Origin: CAZFHZ01 sp964519015
Lineage (GTDB): Bacteria; Blakebacterota; Blakebacteria; Blakebacterales; CAYUVJ01
Length of the DNA stretch: 47,481 bases
Assembly: GCA_964519015.1 (NCBI GenBank)
Contig: CAZFHZ010000010.1
Location: forward strand, 1 to 47,481
Direction of reading: 5' to 3'
Every line of letters starts with the position of its first letter. The stretch's first letter is position 1. Below the pieces are notes generated by a model. That model was not told where the DNA came from. It made no database searches and was given only the letters and a program-made list of their open reading frames with translations. Below, in pieces: positions 9,541-17,977 of this stretch. The position numbers were made by a program, and so were the translations under genes.

Positions 9541-10130
9541 GGTCCCAATAGCTCCTGGAGACGGCGCCGGCGCTCCCCGCGCAGCCCTCCGGCGGGGAGG
9601 ACCAGGCGCAGGCTGGGCCGGCAACCGGCCGGGTCGGTGAACCCGGGGAGGTCCACCGGGAGGGTCTCCGGCTCGCCCGCTCCCGGCCCGGTGGCCTCCA
9701 GGACGCCCAGGGCGTCCATGGGGCAGGCGGCCACGCAGGCGGGCTCGAGTCCCCGGGCGGTGCGGTCGGCACAGAAATCGCACTTGGTCATCACCCCGGC
9801 CGCTTCGTCCCAGGCGGGGGCGTCGAAGGGGCAGGCCAGCTCACAGTAGCGGCAACCCAGGCAACGGGCCGGATCGAGGATCACCGCCCCGTCGGCGCGG
9901 ACCTGGTAGGCCTGAGACGGGCAGGCCTCCACGCAGGCCGGGCGTTCGCAGTGATGGCAGGCCAGCGAGAGCTGCCAGACCGGCCCGGCCGGCCAGCGCC
10001 CCCGGTTGAAAACCACCAGTCGCCGCCAGGTACCTCCCTCGAGCCGGCCGTGCTCGATCCGGCAGGCCAGCACGCAGGCGCCGCAACCGGTGCAGCGGTC
10101 GAGATCGAGGCGGAAGCCGGCCCGGCTCAC
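9537..10130 (-). CDS. Four-cluster ferredoxin-like electron-transfer subunit (DmsB/PsrB type)
   Basis: 197 residues with sixteen cysteines in four ferredoxin-type sets: CTGCGACVLAC, CHHCERPACVEAC, CLGCRYCELAC, and CDFC plus CVAAC. This is the standard layout of the electron-transfer subunit of DMSO, polysulfide and thiosulfate reductases. The GTG at 10130 is preferred because it forms a GTGA overlap with the catalytic-subunit stop and has GGAGG upstream; an in-frame start at 10154 would add eight residues. It should pass electrons between the catalytic subunit and the membrane anchor. There is no signal peptide. Confidence 0.9.
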   Translation of the reverse strand: MSRAGFRLDLDRCTGCGACVLACRIEHGRLEGGTWRRLVVFNRGRWPAGPVWQLSLACHHCERPACVEACPSQAYQVRADGAVILDPARCLGCRYCELACPFDAPAWDEAAGVMTKCDFCADRTARGLEPACVAACPMDALGVLEATGPGAGEPETLPVDLPGFTDPAGCRPSLRLVLPAGGLRGERRRRLQELLGP

Positions 10131-12136
10131 AGCGGGGAGACCTCCACCCGGCACTCGTAGAAGACGGCGCCGTGGTTCATGTCGGTGACGCCGTCGTCGG
10201 TCAGCAGGTTGAGGAAGGGGTCGTCGGGGGTGCCGCGTCCCTCGATGACGTGTACCACTCCGGGGCGGATCCCCGCGTCGAGGTGCACGGTCAGTTCCAC
10301 CACCCCCCGGGCGTTGTGGACCCGCGCCCGGGCGCCCTCGGTCAGCCCGCGGGCCGCCGCGTCGTCGGGATGCAGGTCGAGGCGGCGCGGGCGGTCCACT
10401 TCGCCGATCGTCGTGAGGTTGCCGAACTGGGAATGGATGCGGGCGCGGGTCTTGCAGGTCAGCAGCTGCAGCGGCCAGGTGCCGACCCCCTCTCCCTCGT
10501 GCCCTTCGGGCAGGGGCGTGTAACCGGGGAGCGGATCCACCCCCCAGAGCCGCTGCGCCTCACCGGAAGTGAAGGCGATCCGCCCGTCGGGGGTGGGGAA
10601 GACCCCGTCGGTCCAGACCACGTCGGGCTGGCCGCCCGGCACCACCGGCCCCTCGCGCAGGCGTTCGAGCAGGTCGGGTTCATCGGCCGGGAGCATGGCG
10701 CGGAGCCGCTCCCGGGCAGGGAGGTCGAACCAATGGGTGTCGAACCCGAAGCGTTCGGCCAGGGCGCGCCAGATCTCGGTCTCGGTCCTCACGCCCGGGG
10801 GAGGCTCCAGCACCCGCTGCCGCAGCTGCAGGTAGGGGTGCCAGTAGGCGGTGACCAGGTCCTCCTCCTCGAACAGGGTCTTGGCCGGCAGCACCCAGTG
10901 GGCCAGCCGCGCGGTGTCGGTCAGGAACTGGTCGACCACCACCAGCAGGTCCAATCCCTCGAGCGCGCGCTTCACCCGGCCGGTGCGGGGGTGCTGGCTG
11001 GCCGGGTTCCCCTTCTCGAACCAGGCCCCCCGCACCGGGGGATCGTCCGCCTCGAGCAGCTCACTCCCCAGGCGGGCGACCGGCCACGACCGGCCCGGTC
11101 CGGGCGGAGGGGAAGGCAACGGCAGAGGGCGTAGCCGGTGGCTGGCCAGGTTGGCGTACTGCCACCCCCCGCCGGCCGTCCCCAGGTTGCCGGTCAGGGC
11201 GGGGAGCAGGGCCACCGCCCGCATGGTCTGCCCGGCGTGGCGGTGCCGCTGCAGCCCGAATCCGGCGATCAGCAGGGCGGGATGGGTGGAGGCGTAGGCC
11301 AGCGCCAGTTCCTCGATCGCCTCCGGCGCCAGGCCGGTCACTCCGGCCGCCCGTTCCGGGGTCCAGGCCCGGACCCGCTCCAGGTAAGCCTCCCAGCCGG
11401 TCGCGCACCGTTCCAGGAAGGGACGGTCGAGCAGGCCGCGGCGGGCGATGGTATGGGCCAGCGCCAGGGCCAGGGCGGCGTCGGTGCCGGGGCGCGGCTG
11501 CAGGTGCAGGTCGGCGGCGTCGGTGGTGTCGGTCGAGCGCGGATCGACCACCGCCAGGCGGGCCCCGCGCTCGCGCGCCTGCTGGATCAGCCGCATCTGG
11601 TGGATGTTGGTCTCGGCCGGGTTGTGCCCCCAGAGCAGGATGAACCGGCTCTCGACGGTCAGGGCGGGGTGGTTGTGGAGGTTGGCGCCGTAGGTCAGCC
11701 GGGTGGCCTCCAGGCCGGCCGGCCAGCACAGGTCGCCGTGCAGGCGGGTCGGGCCCCCGAAGGGGTGCCAGAAGGCATCGGCCATCGCCGAGAGGGCGCC
11801 GTGTCCCCCCGAACCCTCCCAGTAGAGGACCCCCTGCGGGCCGTGCTCGGCGCGGATGCGCGCGAGCCCGGCGGCGATCTCGGCCAGCGCCTGGTCCCAG
11901 CCGGCCGGCTCGAACCGGCCGCCGGGACCCCGTCGGAGCGGGGTGGTGATCCGGTCGGGGTGGTGGGCCCGCTCGATGTAACTGAGCCCCTTGAGGCAGA
12001 CCCGGCCGGCGGTGGCGGGGTTGTCCGGGTCCCCCTCGATCCCCACTATCCGACCGCCGCGCACCCGCACCAGCATGCCGCAGGTGCAGTAGCAGTTGCG
12101 GGGGCAGACGGTGCGGATCACCTGCTCGGTGCTCAT
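10127..12136 (-). CDS. Molybdopterin-dependent oxidoreductase catalytic subunit (DMSO reductase superfamily)
   Basis: 669 residues. The N-terminal [4Fe-4S] site is CPRNCYCTCG (Cys11, 15, 19, with extra Cys17) plus Cys47 in VCLKG. The bis-MGD region includes LLWGHNPAETN and VVDPRSTDT, and the C-terminal molybdopterin-dinucleotide domain has LDLHPDDAAARGL. Cys137 in GDLCWPAG sits where the Mo/W ligand is expected, suggesting Cys coordination as in polysulfide/thiosulfate reductases and formate dehydrogenases. No twin-arginine signal is present, even in the extended frame, so the subunit should remain cytoplasmic, unlike DmsA or PsrA. The start at 12136 is where family similarity begins. Next genes encode its partners; mobA upstream supplies cofactor. 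Substrate not predictable. Confidence 0.88.
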   Translation of the reverse strand: MSTEQVIRTVCPRNCYCTCGMLVRVRGGRIVGIEGDPDNPATAGRVCLKGLSYIERAHHPDRITTPLRRGPGGRFEPAGWDQALAEIAAGLARIRAEHGPQGVLYWEGSGGHGALSAMADAFWHPFGGPTRLHGDLCWPAGLEATRLTYGANLHNHPALTVESRFILLWGHNPAETNIHQMRLIQQARERGARLAVVDPRSTDTTDAADLHLQPRPGTDAALALALAHTIARRGLLDRPFLERCATGWEAYLERVRAWTPERAAGVTGLAPEAIEELALAYASTHPALLIAGFGLQRHRHAGQTMRAVALLPALTGNLGTAGGGWQYANLASHRLRPLPLPSPPPGPGRSWPVARLGSELLEADDPPVRGAWFEKGNPASQHPRTGRVKRALEGLDLLVVVDQFLTDTARLAHWVLPAKTLFEEEDLVTAYWHPYLQLRQRVLEPPPGVRTETEIWRALAERFGFDTHWFDLPARERLRAMLPADEPDLLERLREGPVVPGGQPDVVWTDGVFPTPDGRIAFTSGEAQRLWGVDPLPGYTPLPEGHEGEGVGTWPLQLLTCKTRARIHSQFGNLTTIGEVDRPRRLDLHPDDAAARGLTEGARARVHNARGVVELTVHLDAGIRPGVVHVIEGRGTPDDPFLNLLTDDGVTDMNHGAVFYECRVEVSPL

Positions 12137-12194
12137 GGCCGGTACGATAGCCGCAGCCGCCGCTCTCTCCCAAGGGGGTTCGGCTACCGCCGGT

Positions 12195-12797
12195 TCAGGG
12201 GATGAGCCGCAGGCGCTCGAGGTCTTCCGGGGTGTCGATCCCGACCAGGGCATCCCGGAAGCGCTCGGGGAGGGTGACCAGCCGGAACCGCCCGGCCATC
12301 AATATGTCCCGCGGAGCCCGGCGGCCCTCCGCGACCAGGCGCCCGGCCAACGGCAGCACCAGGGGGGTGTAGATACTGAAGAGGGGTTGCAGGACGCCTT
12401 CGCCGTCACGCACCCCCAGCCCGTCGGCGTAGATGCCCCGTTGCGCCTCTTCCGCCAGCCAGGAGAAGGCTTCCGCGGACAAGCGGGGCAGGTCCACCGC
12501 CACCGCCAGCACCGGCCGGTCGAGCACACGCAGCAGGGTGAGGATCCCGCCCAGCGGCCCCAGGCCCGGCTCTTCGTCGGGCAGGCAGGGGAGGGGGGCC
12601 GCCGCGCCACCCAGAAGTCCGCCGACCTGGCCGGTGGTCCGGCCGGAGACCGCCACCTCCAGACCGGCCGCCCGCGCGATCCGCACCGTCCGGGCCAGCA
12701 GCGGTTCGCCGGTCATCCGCAGGGCGGCCTTGTCCCGACCCAGGCGGCGGCCGCGTCCCCCGGCCAGCACTCCGACCATTAGTCCCGACCCACCCAT
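12195..12797 (-). CDS. mobA: Molybdenum cofactor guanylyltransferase
   Basis: 200 residues. The nucleotidyltransferase signature VGVLAGGRGRRLGRDKAAL at the N-terminus, PLGGILTLLR, and VAVDLPRLS (metal-binding Asp) match MobA, which adds GMP to molybdopterin to make MGD. It lies 58 bases upstream of the molybdoenzyme that needs that cofactor. Two starts are possible, the ATG at 12797 or the one at 12779 (MVGVLAGG); the first is listed. The gene begins 8 bases after thiM ends, so it belongs to the same transcript. Confidence 0.85.
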   Translation of the reverse strand: MGGSGLMVGVLAGGRGRRLGRDKAALRMTGEPLLARTVRIARAAGLEVAVSGRTTGQVGGLLGGAAAPLPCLPDEEPGLGPLGGILTLLRVLDRPVLAVAVDLPRLSAEAFSWLAEEAQRGIYADGLGVRDGEGVLQPLFSIYTPLVLPLAGRLVAEGRRAPRDILMAGRFRLVTLPERFRDALVGIDTPEDLERLRLIP

Positions 12798-12805
12798 GCG
12801 CCTGT

Positions 12806-13627
12806 TCAGGCCAGGCTCAGGGGGATGATGCGCACGCCCTCCTCCACCTCCGGCGGGGTGAGGGCCCAGAGGCTGTCGAAGAGGGCGGCCTGGAAGGTGC
12901 CCGGACCCCGGGCCTGAGCGGCGGCCCGCTCGGCGGCCAGCCCGTAGACGGCCAGGGCCGCGGCGGCCGCCACCAGACGGTCCTCCTCGACGGCGCAGAA
13001 GGCGGCGATCATGCTGGTGGCCATGCAGCCGGTCCCGGTCACCGCGCTCAGCAGCTCGTGACCGTTGTCGACCGCCACTGCCCGCTCGCCGTCGGAGAGG
13101 AAGTCCCGTTTTCCGGTGATGGCTACCGTGGTGTGCCAGTGCCGGGCGGCGGCGGCCGCCACCCCGGCCGGGTCGGTCACCCCCTCCACGCTGTCCACCC
13201 CCCGCACCGCGCCCCCCGCGCCGGTGAGGGCGCCGATCTCCCCGGCGTTCCCCCGCAGCACGGCAATGCGCAGTTCCTCAAGCAGCTTCAGGTTGGTATC
13301 GGTCCGGTAGGCGGTGGCACCGGCCCCGACGGGATCGAGCACCACCGGCACCCCCAGCTCGTTGGCCCGCCGGCCGGCGATCAACATGGCCTCCACCCAG
13401 TCGGGTTCCAGGGTGCCGGGATTGAGCACCAGCGCGCCGGCCAGTGCGACCATATCGGCCACTTCCTGGTGGGCGTGGGCCATCACCGGCGAGGCGCCGA
13501 CGGCGAGGGTGATGTTGGCTGTGGTGTTCATCACCACGAAGTTGGTGATCTGATGCACCAGCGGATGCTGCCGGCGGATCCAGGTGAGCGCATCGGCGGC
13601 GCTGCGGTTCCAGTTCGTCTCAGGCAT
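12806..13627 (-). CDS. thiM: Hydroxyethylthiazole kinase
   Basis: 273 residues. PLVHQITNFVVMNTTANITLA, GASPVMAHAHQEV, LDPVGAGATAYR, VLRGNAGEI and the anion-hole/phosphate segment AVTGTGCMATSM are diagnostic of ThiM, which phosphorylates 4-methyl-5-(2-hydroxyethyl)thiazole for thiamine salvage. The start at 13627 (MPETNW) overlaps the thiE stop by 8 bases; the longer open frame is discarded because it only covers thiE. Pairing with thiE gives the thiazole branch and the coupling step; no thiD is present in the window. Confidence 0.92.
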   Translation of the reverse strand: MPETNWNRSAADALTWIRRQHPLVHQITNFVVMNTTANITLAVGASPVMAHAHQEVADMVALAGALVLNPGTLEPDWVEAMLIAGRRANELGVPVVLDPVGAGATAYRTDTNLKLLEELRIAVLRGNAGEIGALTGAGGAVRGVDSVEGVTDPAGVAAAAARHWHTTVAITGKRDFLSDGERAVAVDNGHELLSAVTGTGCMATSMIAAFCAVEEDRLVAAAAALAVYGLAAERAAAQARGPGTFQAALFDSLWALTPPEVEEGVRIIPLSLA

Positions 13628-14282
13628 GCCCTGCTCCCGTCGGTTGGCGATGGGCCTCCACGATGCGGCGGAGTTCGCGCGCCGCCCCTTCGGGATCGGC
13701 GGCCGCGACGATGGCCGATACGACCGCGATCCCGGCCACTCCGCTGAAGAGGACCTCGGCGGCGTTGGCGGCCTTGATCCCCCCGATGGCCACAACCGGG
13801 ACTGTGGAGGAGGCCACCAGGGTACTCAGGCCGGACACCCCGAGCGGAGTGCCCGTGTCGGTCTTGGTGGGGGTGGCGAAGACCGCGTTGCAGCCCAGGT
13901 AGTCCGCTCCCTGCGCGACCGCCGCCCGGGCCTCGTCCGGGGTGGCGGCGGTAACGCCCAGGATGCGCTCCGACCCGAGCAGCCGGCGGGCTATGTCCGC
14001 AGGGAGGTCCTGGTGCCCCACATGCACTCCGTCGGCGTCCACAGCGAGCGCGAGGTCTACTCGGTCGTTGACGATGAAGGCCGCACCGGCCGCCCGGGTC
14101 AACCGGCGCACTTCGAGCGCCAACTCGAAGAAGGTACGCGAATCGGCCTCCTTCTCCCGCAGCTGGACACAGGTCACCCCTCCGACCAGCGCCCGGCCGA
14201 CGATCCCGACCAGGTCACGGCCACCGGCCAGCGGCCGGTCGGTGACCAGGTAGAGGGAGAGGTCGAAGGGACGGCGGGCCAT
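13620..14282 (-). CDS. thiE: Thiamine-phosphate synthase
   Basis: 220 residues, TIM-barrel ThiE, which joins thiazole phosphate and HMP diphosphate. LYLVTDR, VTCVQLREKEAD, FIVNDRVDLALAVDADGVHVGHQDLP and GCNAVFATPTKTD are signature segments. The ATG at 14282 matches the usual family start; an in-frame GTG at 14300 would add six residues. It is the first gene of a seven-gene minus-strand series ending at 7533. No TPP-riboswitch consensus was found upstream, so thiamine control is not evident. Confidence 0.92.
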   Translation of the reverse strand: MARRPFDLSLYLVTDRPLAGGRDLVGIVGRALVGGVTCVQLREKEADSRTFFELALEVRRLTRAAGAAFIVNDRVDLALAVDADGVHVGHQDLPADIARRLLGSERILGVTAATPDEARAAVAQGADYLGCNAVFATPTKTDTGTPLGVSGLSTLVASSTVPVVAIGGIKAANAAEVLFSGVAGIAVVSAIVAAADPEGAARELRRIVEAHRQPTGAGHA

Positions 14283-14356
14283 GGCGTGAAATATGTACAC
14301 CCCCGCTCAGTCTCCCGAGTCAGAAATTCGGGATACCAGACACCGCCAACCGTGAG

Positions 14357-14386
14357 TTGCCCCCCCTCGGCCGGCCGGGCCATATT
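14357..14386 (+). promoter_or_regulatory. Weak candidate promoter for the Cys/Met PLP enzyme
   Basis: TTGCCC (14357-14362), 18 bases, CATATT (14381-14386), 44 bases before the start codon in the divergent gap with thiE. A short hairpin, TCCCGA...TCGGGA, lies just upstream (about 14313-14334). It fits no riboswitch known to me. Confidence 0.3.
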
Positions 14387-14430
14387 GCAGTCGGCCGCCG
14401 CCACCCCCCGCGACCCACCGGGAGAGAACC

Positions 14431-15627
14431 ATGAGCCACGACGAGAGTGTTCACTGGAACATCGACACCGAATGCATCCACGCCGGCCAGGAGCCCGATA
14501 CCGTTTACGGATCCGTAGCTCCGCCCATCTATCAGACCTCCACCTTCTTTTTCCGCACTCCCGAGGAGGGGGCGGCCCGGTTCGCCGGTACCGACCCCGG
14601 CTACATTTACACCCGGATGGGCAATCCCACCATCGCCATGCTGGAGAGGAGCGTGGCCGCCCTGGAGGAGGGGAAGACGGCCCTGGCCACCGCCTCGGGC
14701 ATGGCCGCCGTCTCGACCGTGTTCTTCGCGCTCCTGGGGAGCGGGGACCACGTGGTCGGCAGTGCTTCGGTCTACGGCCCCTCGCGGGTGGTCCTGGAGC
14801 GCGACTTCTCCCGCTTCGGGGTGAGCGCTTCGATGGTGGACACCAGTGACCCGGATGTGCTGCGGGGCGCGATCACCGACCGTACCCGGGTGGTCTTCAT
14901 CGAGACCCCGGCCAACCCGACCCTGGCCATCACCGATCTCGCCCTGGCCGCCGAGATCGCCCACGATGCGGGGGCCATGCTGGTGGTGGATAACACCTTC
15001 ATGAGCCCGGTACTGCAGAAGCCCTTCCGGTTCGGAGCGGACATCGTGCTCCACTCGGTGACCAAGTTCCTGAACGGGCATTCCGATGTGGTCGGAGGGG
15101 TGCTGGTATTCCGCGATGACGACCTGATGAAGAAGGTGCGCAAGGTCCTCCACTACCTGGGGGGCACGATGGACCCGCACCAGGCCTGGCTGGTGCTGCG
15201 CGGCGTCAAGACCCTGGCCATGCGGGTGCGCCAGGCCCAGCACAACGCCCAGGCACTGGCCGCACTGCTGGCCGCCCACCCGGCCGTGGCCGAGGTGCGC
15301 TATCCCGGATTGCCTGGCCACCGGCAGGCTGATCTGATCGCCCGGCAGATGGCGGGTCCCGGTTCCCTGATCTCCTTCGAGCTCAAGGGGGGGATCGAGG
15401 CGGGCCGCAAGGTGCTGGGAGCGGTCCGACTGCCGGCGCTGGCGGTCTCGCTGGGCGGGGTGGAAAGCCTGATCCAGCACCCCGCCTCGATGACGCACGC
15501 GGCCATGAAGGCCGAGGACCGGCTGGCGGCGGGGATCACCGACGGGCTGGTGCGGCTGGCGGTGGGCTGCGAGGACCGCGACGATCTATTGGCCGACCTC
15601 AAGCAGGCGCTCGACACGCTGCTCTAA
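14431..15627 (+). CDS. Cys/Met metabolism PLP-dependent enzyme (methionine gamma-lyase or related)
   Basis: 398 residues, fold type I. The PLP lysine is Lys212 in HSVTKFLNGHSD; VVDNTFMSPVLQKP holds the ring-binding Asp; YIYTRMGNPT provides the phosphate contacts from a neighbouring subunit. Similarity to gamma-lyases is strong, but VYGPS has Pro117 where methionine gamma-lyases carry the catalytic Cys, so cystathionine gamma-synthase/lyase or O-acylhomoserine sulfhydrylase activity remains possible. GGGAG precedes the ATG. The nearby acyl-CoA carboxylase genes would suit a gamma-lyase making 2-oxobutyrate, which is degraded through propionyl-CoA. Cytoplasmic. Confidence 0.85.
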   Translation: MSHDESVHWNIDTECIHAGQEPDTVYGSVAPPIYQTSTFFFRTPEEGAARFAGTDPGYIYTRMGNPTIAMLERSVAALEEGKTALATASGMAAVSTVFFALLGSGDHVVGSASVYGPSRVVLERDFSRFGVSASMVDTSDPDVLRGAITDRTRVVFIETPANPTLAITDLALAAEIAHDAGAMLVVDNTFMSPVLQKPFRFGADIVLHSVTKFLNGHSDVVGGVLVFRDDDLMKKVRKVLHYLGGTMDPHQAWLVLRGVKTLAMRVRQAQHNAQALAALLAAHPAVAEVRYPGLPGHRQADLIARQMAGPGSLISFELKGGIEAGRKVLGAVRLPALAVSLGGVESLIQHPASMTHAAMKAEDRLAAGITDGLVRLAVGCEDRDDLLADLKQALDTLL

Positions 15628-15633
15628 GCCGGC

Positions 15634-16011
15634 TCACTCCTCTTCGTCGGTGGCGTCCGCCTTCAGGTGTTCGACGATGACCTCCCGGGCTCGGGCCAGG
15701 TCGTCGGCCCGGACCATGATCCGGATCTTCCCCAGCCCATCCATGGTGAAGGGATAGACGCTCTGAGTAGACATCCCGGTGGCGAGGGTGGCGATACCGT
15801 GGGCGTCCAGCAGGGAGCGGATGATGTCCGCTTCCACTTCCCCCTGGGCCTCATGGACGAGGAGCAGCTCTTCGTGACGCAGTCCCTCCAGTTCCGCCTC
15901 CCGCTCCTTACGGCGCCGCGCCCACTCTGCATCATTCACCAGCGGCACACCGCAATCGGCGCAGGTATCGATCCCGGCGACGTATTCGGCACCGCACTCC
16001 GGACAGAACAT
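15634..16011 (-). CDS. Zinc-ribbon protein with DUF2007 (putative signal-transducing) domain
   Basis: 125 residues. An N-terminal zinc ribbon (CPECG and CADCG; Cys3, 6, 17, 20) is joined by an Arg/Glu-rich helix to a DUF2007-type domain (GEVEADIIRSLLDAHGIATLA...IMVRADDLARAREVI). Such domains resemble PII/ACT-like regulatory modules, but no function is established. The ATG at 16011 has GAGGTGG upstream and begins exactly at the ribbon. The gene converges on the PLP enzyme (6-base gap) and diverges from the carboxylase. Confidence 0.75.
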   Translation of the reverse strand: MFCPECGAEYVAGIDTCADCGVPLVNDAEWARRRKEREAELEGLRHEELLLVHEAQGEVEADIIRSLLDAHGIATLATGMSTQSVYPFTMDGLGKIRIMVRADDLARAREVIVEHLKADATDEEE

Positions 16012-16055
16012 CAGCCACCTCGCAATTCCGGGTGGTCGGACCCGTTCCGGGGGGA

Positions 16056-16063
16056 CTATACAT
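16056..16063. promoter_or_regulatory. Possible bidirectional -10 region between DUF2007 gene and carboxylase
   Basis: CTATACAT reads TATACA on the plus strand and TATAGT (just beyond) on the minus strand, within the 79-base divergent gap. No convincing -35 box was found for either direction, so this is only a weak suggestion. Confidence 0.25.
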
Positions 16064-16090
16064 GAATAACCCGCAGACGTGGAGTCCCGC

Positions 16091-17632
16091 ATGTCGATCG
16101 TGAGACGGATCAACGAATTCCTCGGCCGGGTCCAGAACCTCCTGAAGGGAGGCGGGACCGAGGCACTCGCTTCCCAGAAGAAGAAGGGGAAGATGAACGC
16201 CCGGGAGCGGGTCGATTATGTGCTCGATCCCGACTCCTTCCTCGAGACCGACCTGTTCGTCGAGCACACCGCCCGTGATTTCGGCATGGATAAAAAGCAA
16301 CTGGCCGGGGACGGGGTCGTCACCGGTTTCGGCACCGTGGCGGGCCGGCCGGTGGCCATCTTCGCCCAGGACTTCACGGTGGCCGGCGGTTCCCTGGGGC
16401 GCATGCACGCCGAGAAGATCACCAAGGTGATGGACGGAGCCCGTGACCGGCTCTGTCCCCTCATCGGGGTGAACGACTCGGGTGGCGCCCGCATCCAGGA
16501 GGGGATCGATTCGCTGCGCGGATACGGTGACATCTTCTTCCGCAACACCCAGCTGAGCGGCGTGGTCCCCCAGCTCTCCGTCATCCTGGGACCGTGCGCC
16601 GGCGGGGCGGTCTACTCGCCCGCTCTGACCGATTTCGTCTTCGTAGTCGACCGGATCTCACACATGTTCATCACCGGCCCGCAGGTCATCAAGACGGTGC
16701 TGGGGGAGGAGGTCACCTTCGAGGAGCTGGGAGGGGCTCGGGTGCAGGCCGCTGTGACCGGCAACGCGCACTTCTACTCGGTGAGCGAGCAGGAGGCCTT
16801 CGACCAGGTCAGACGCCTGCTGGAGTTCCTGCCGGCCAACTGGCGCGAACAGCCGCCGCGCCGGGAAGCGCACCCGCCCCGGACACCGGTCCGCAACGAT
16901 GTGCTCCCGGCCGAACGGAAGCGCGCCTACGACGTCACCACGGTCATCCGGGGCCTGCTCGACGATTCCGACTTCCTCGAGGTGCAGGAACGCTGGGCCC
17001 GCAACATCGTGATCGGATTCGGCCGCATCGACGGCCGACCCGTCGGGGTGGTGGCCAACCAGCCGCGGGTGCTGGCCGGGGTGCTCGACGTCGACTCCTC
17101 GGACAAAGCGGCCCGCTTCATCCGTTTCTGCGACGCCTTCAACATCCCGCTGATCACCCTGGTGGACACCCCCGGCTATTTGCCCGGGGTGGACCAGGAG
17201 CACGCCGGTGTCATCCGGCACGGGGCCAAGGTGCTCTACGCCTACAGCGAGGCGAGCGTGCCCAAGTTCACGATCATCACCCGGAAGGCCTACGGCGGCG
17301 CCTACATCGCCATGTGCAGCCGCCATCTCGGGGCCAATCTGCTCTTCGCCTGGCCGACCGCCGAGATCGCGGTGATGGGTCCGGAGGGTGCGGCCAACAT
17401 CATCTTCAAGCGGGAGATCGAGTCGAGCGACGACCCGGAACGGACCCGCCAGGAGAAGATCCGGGAGTACGAAGAGAAGTTCGCCAACCCATACGTGGGG
17501 GCCGCTCGGGGGTATGTGGACGCGATCATCGAACCGGCCCGGACCCGCGCGGTGCTCATCCAGGCCCTGGCCAACGCCCGCAATCGTGAGCACGGCCGCC
17601 TGCCGCGCCGCCACGGCAATTTCCCCGTCTGA
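16091..17632 (+). CDS. Acyl-CoA carboxylase carboxyltransferase subunit (propionyl-CoA carboxylase beta type)
   Basis: 513 residues, the usual length of PccB/AccD-type carboxyltransferases. The two crotonase-like halves are visible: KMNARERVDYVLDPDSF, DFTVAGGSLGRMHAEKI and NDSGGARIQEGIDSL with GPCAGGAVYSP in the first; PGYLPGVDQEHAGVIRHGAK and ITRKAYGGAYIAM in the second, including both oxyanion-hole Gly-Gly motifs. It transfers carboxyl from biotin to an acyl-CoA, probably propionyl-CoA. The ATG at 16091 has GGAG 6 bases upstream. The biotin carrier follows at 15 bases; no biotin carboxylase gene is in the window. Confidence 0.9.
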   Translation: MSIVRRINEFLGRVQNLLKGGGTEALASQKKKGKMNARERVDYVLDPDSFLETDLFVEHTARDFGMDKKQLAGDGVVTGFGTVAGRPVAIFAQDFTVAGGSLGRMHAEKITKVMDGARDRLCPLIGVNDSGGARIQEGIDSLRGYGDIFFRNTQLSGVVPQLSVILGPCAGGAVYSPALTDFVFVVDRISHMFITGPQVIKTVLGEEVTFEELGGARVQAAVTGNAHFYSVSEQEAFDQVRRLLEFLPANWREQPPRREAHPPRTPVRNDVLPAERKRAYDVTTVIRGLLDDSDFLEVQERWARNIVIGFGRIDGRPVGVVANQPRVLAGVLDVDSSDKAARFIRFCDAFNIPLITLVDTPGYLPGVDQEHAGVIRHGAKVLYAYSEASVPKFTIITRKAYGGAYIAMCSRHLGANLLFAWPTAEIAVMGPEGAANIIFKREIESSDDPERTRQEKIREYEEKFANPYVGAARGYVDAIIEPARTRAVLIQALANARNREHGRLPRRHGNFPV

Positions 17633-17647
17633 GGCCGCCGGTCCGTC

Positions 17648-17971
17648 ATGCGCGCATACCGCCGCCTGAACATCGACGGAGCCCTCTACGAGACCGAGGT
17701 GCCCGAGGACTGGCATATGCCGTACGGCGGACCCGTGGACCACTCCACGGTGCGTGCCTTCATCCCCGGGGTCATCCATGAGGTCGCCGTCAAGCCCGGC
17801 AGCCGGGTGAGCCGGGGGCAGGTGCTCCTGCTGCTCGAAGCGATGAAGATGTACAACGAAGTGTGCGCCGATACCGAAGGAACGGTCCGGGAGGTCGCCG
17901 TCCGGGTGGGGGAGATCGTCGAGAAGGGACAGCTCCTGCTGAGGATCGAACCCGCCCGGGACAAGGAGTGA
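17648..17971 (+). CDS. Biotin carboxyl carrier protein
   Basis: 107 residues. The biotinylation site is the canonical EAMKM with Lys67, in a lipoyl/biotinyl domain (residues about 35-102: VRAFIPGVIHEVAVKPGSRV...GEIVEKGQLLLRIE). The first 34 residues are a short unrelated lead. It lies 15 bases after the carboxyltransferase gene and should shuttle carboxyl groups to it. It ends six bases before the convergent DUF5916 gene. Confidence 0.9.
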   Translation: MRAYRRLNIDGALYETEVPEDWHMPYGGPVDHSTVRAFIPGVIHEVAVKPGSRVSRGQVLLLLEAMKMYNEVCADTEGTVREVAVRVGEIVEKGQLLLRIEPARDKE

Positions 17972-17977
17972 TACGGT

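Noticed and set aside
12137..12253. Hidden Tat signal in a longer molybdoenzyme N-terminus
   Set aside because: The extra in-frame residues contain no twin arginine or hydrophobic segment and overlap mobA.
14283..14430. TPP riboswitch upstream of thiE
   Set aside because: Looked for the conserved CTGAGA and ACCTGATC-type elements on the minus strand; they are absent.
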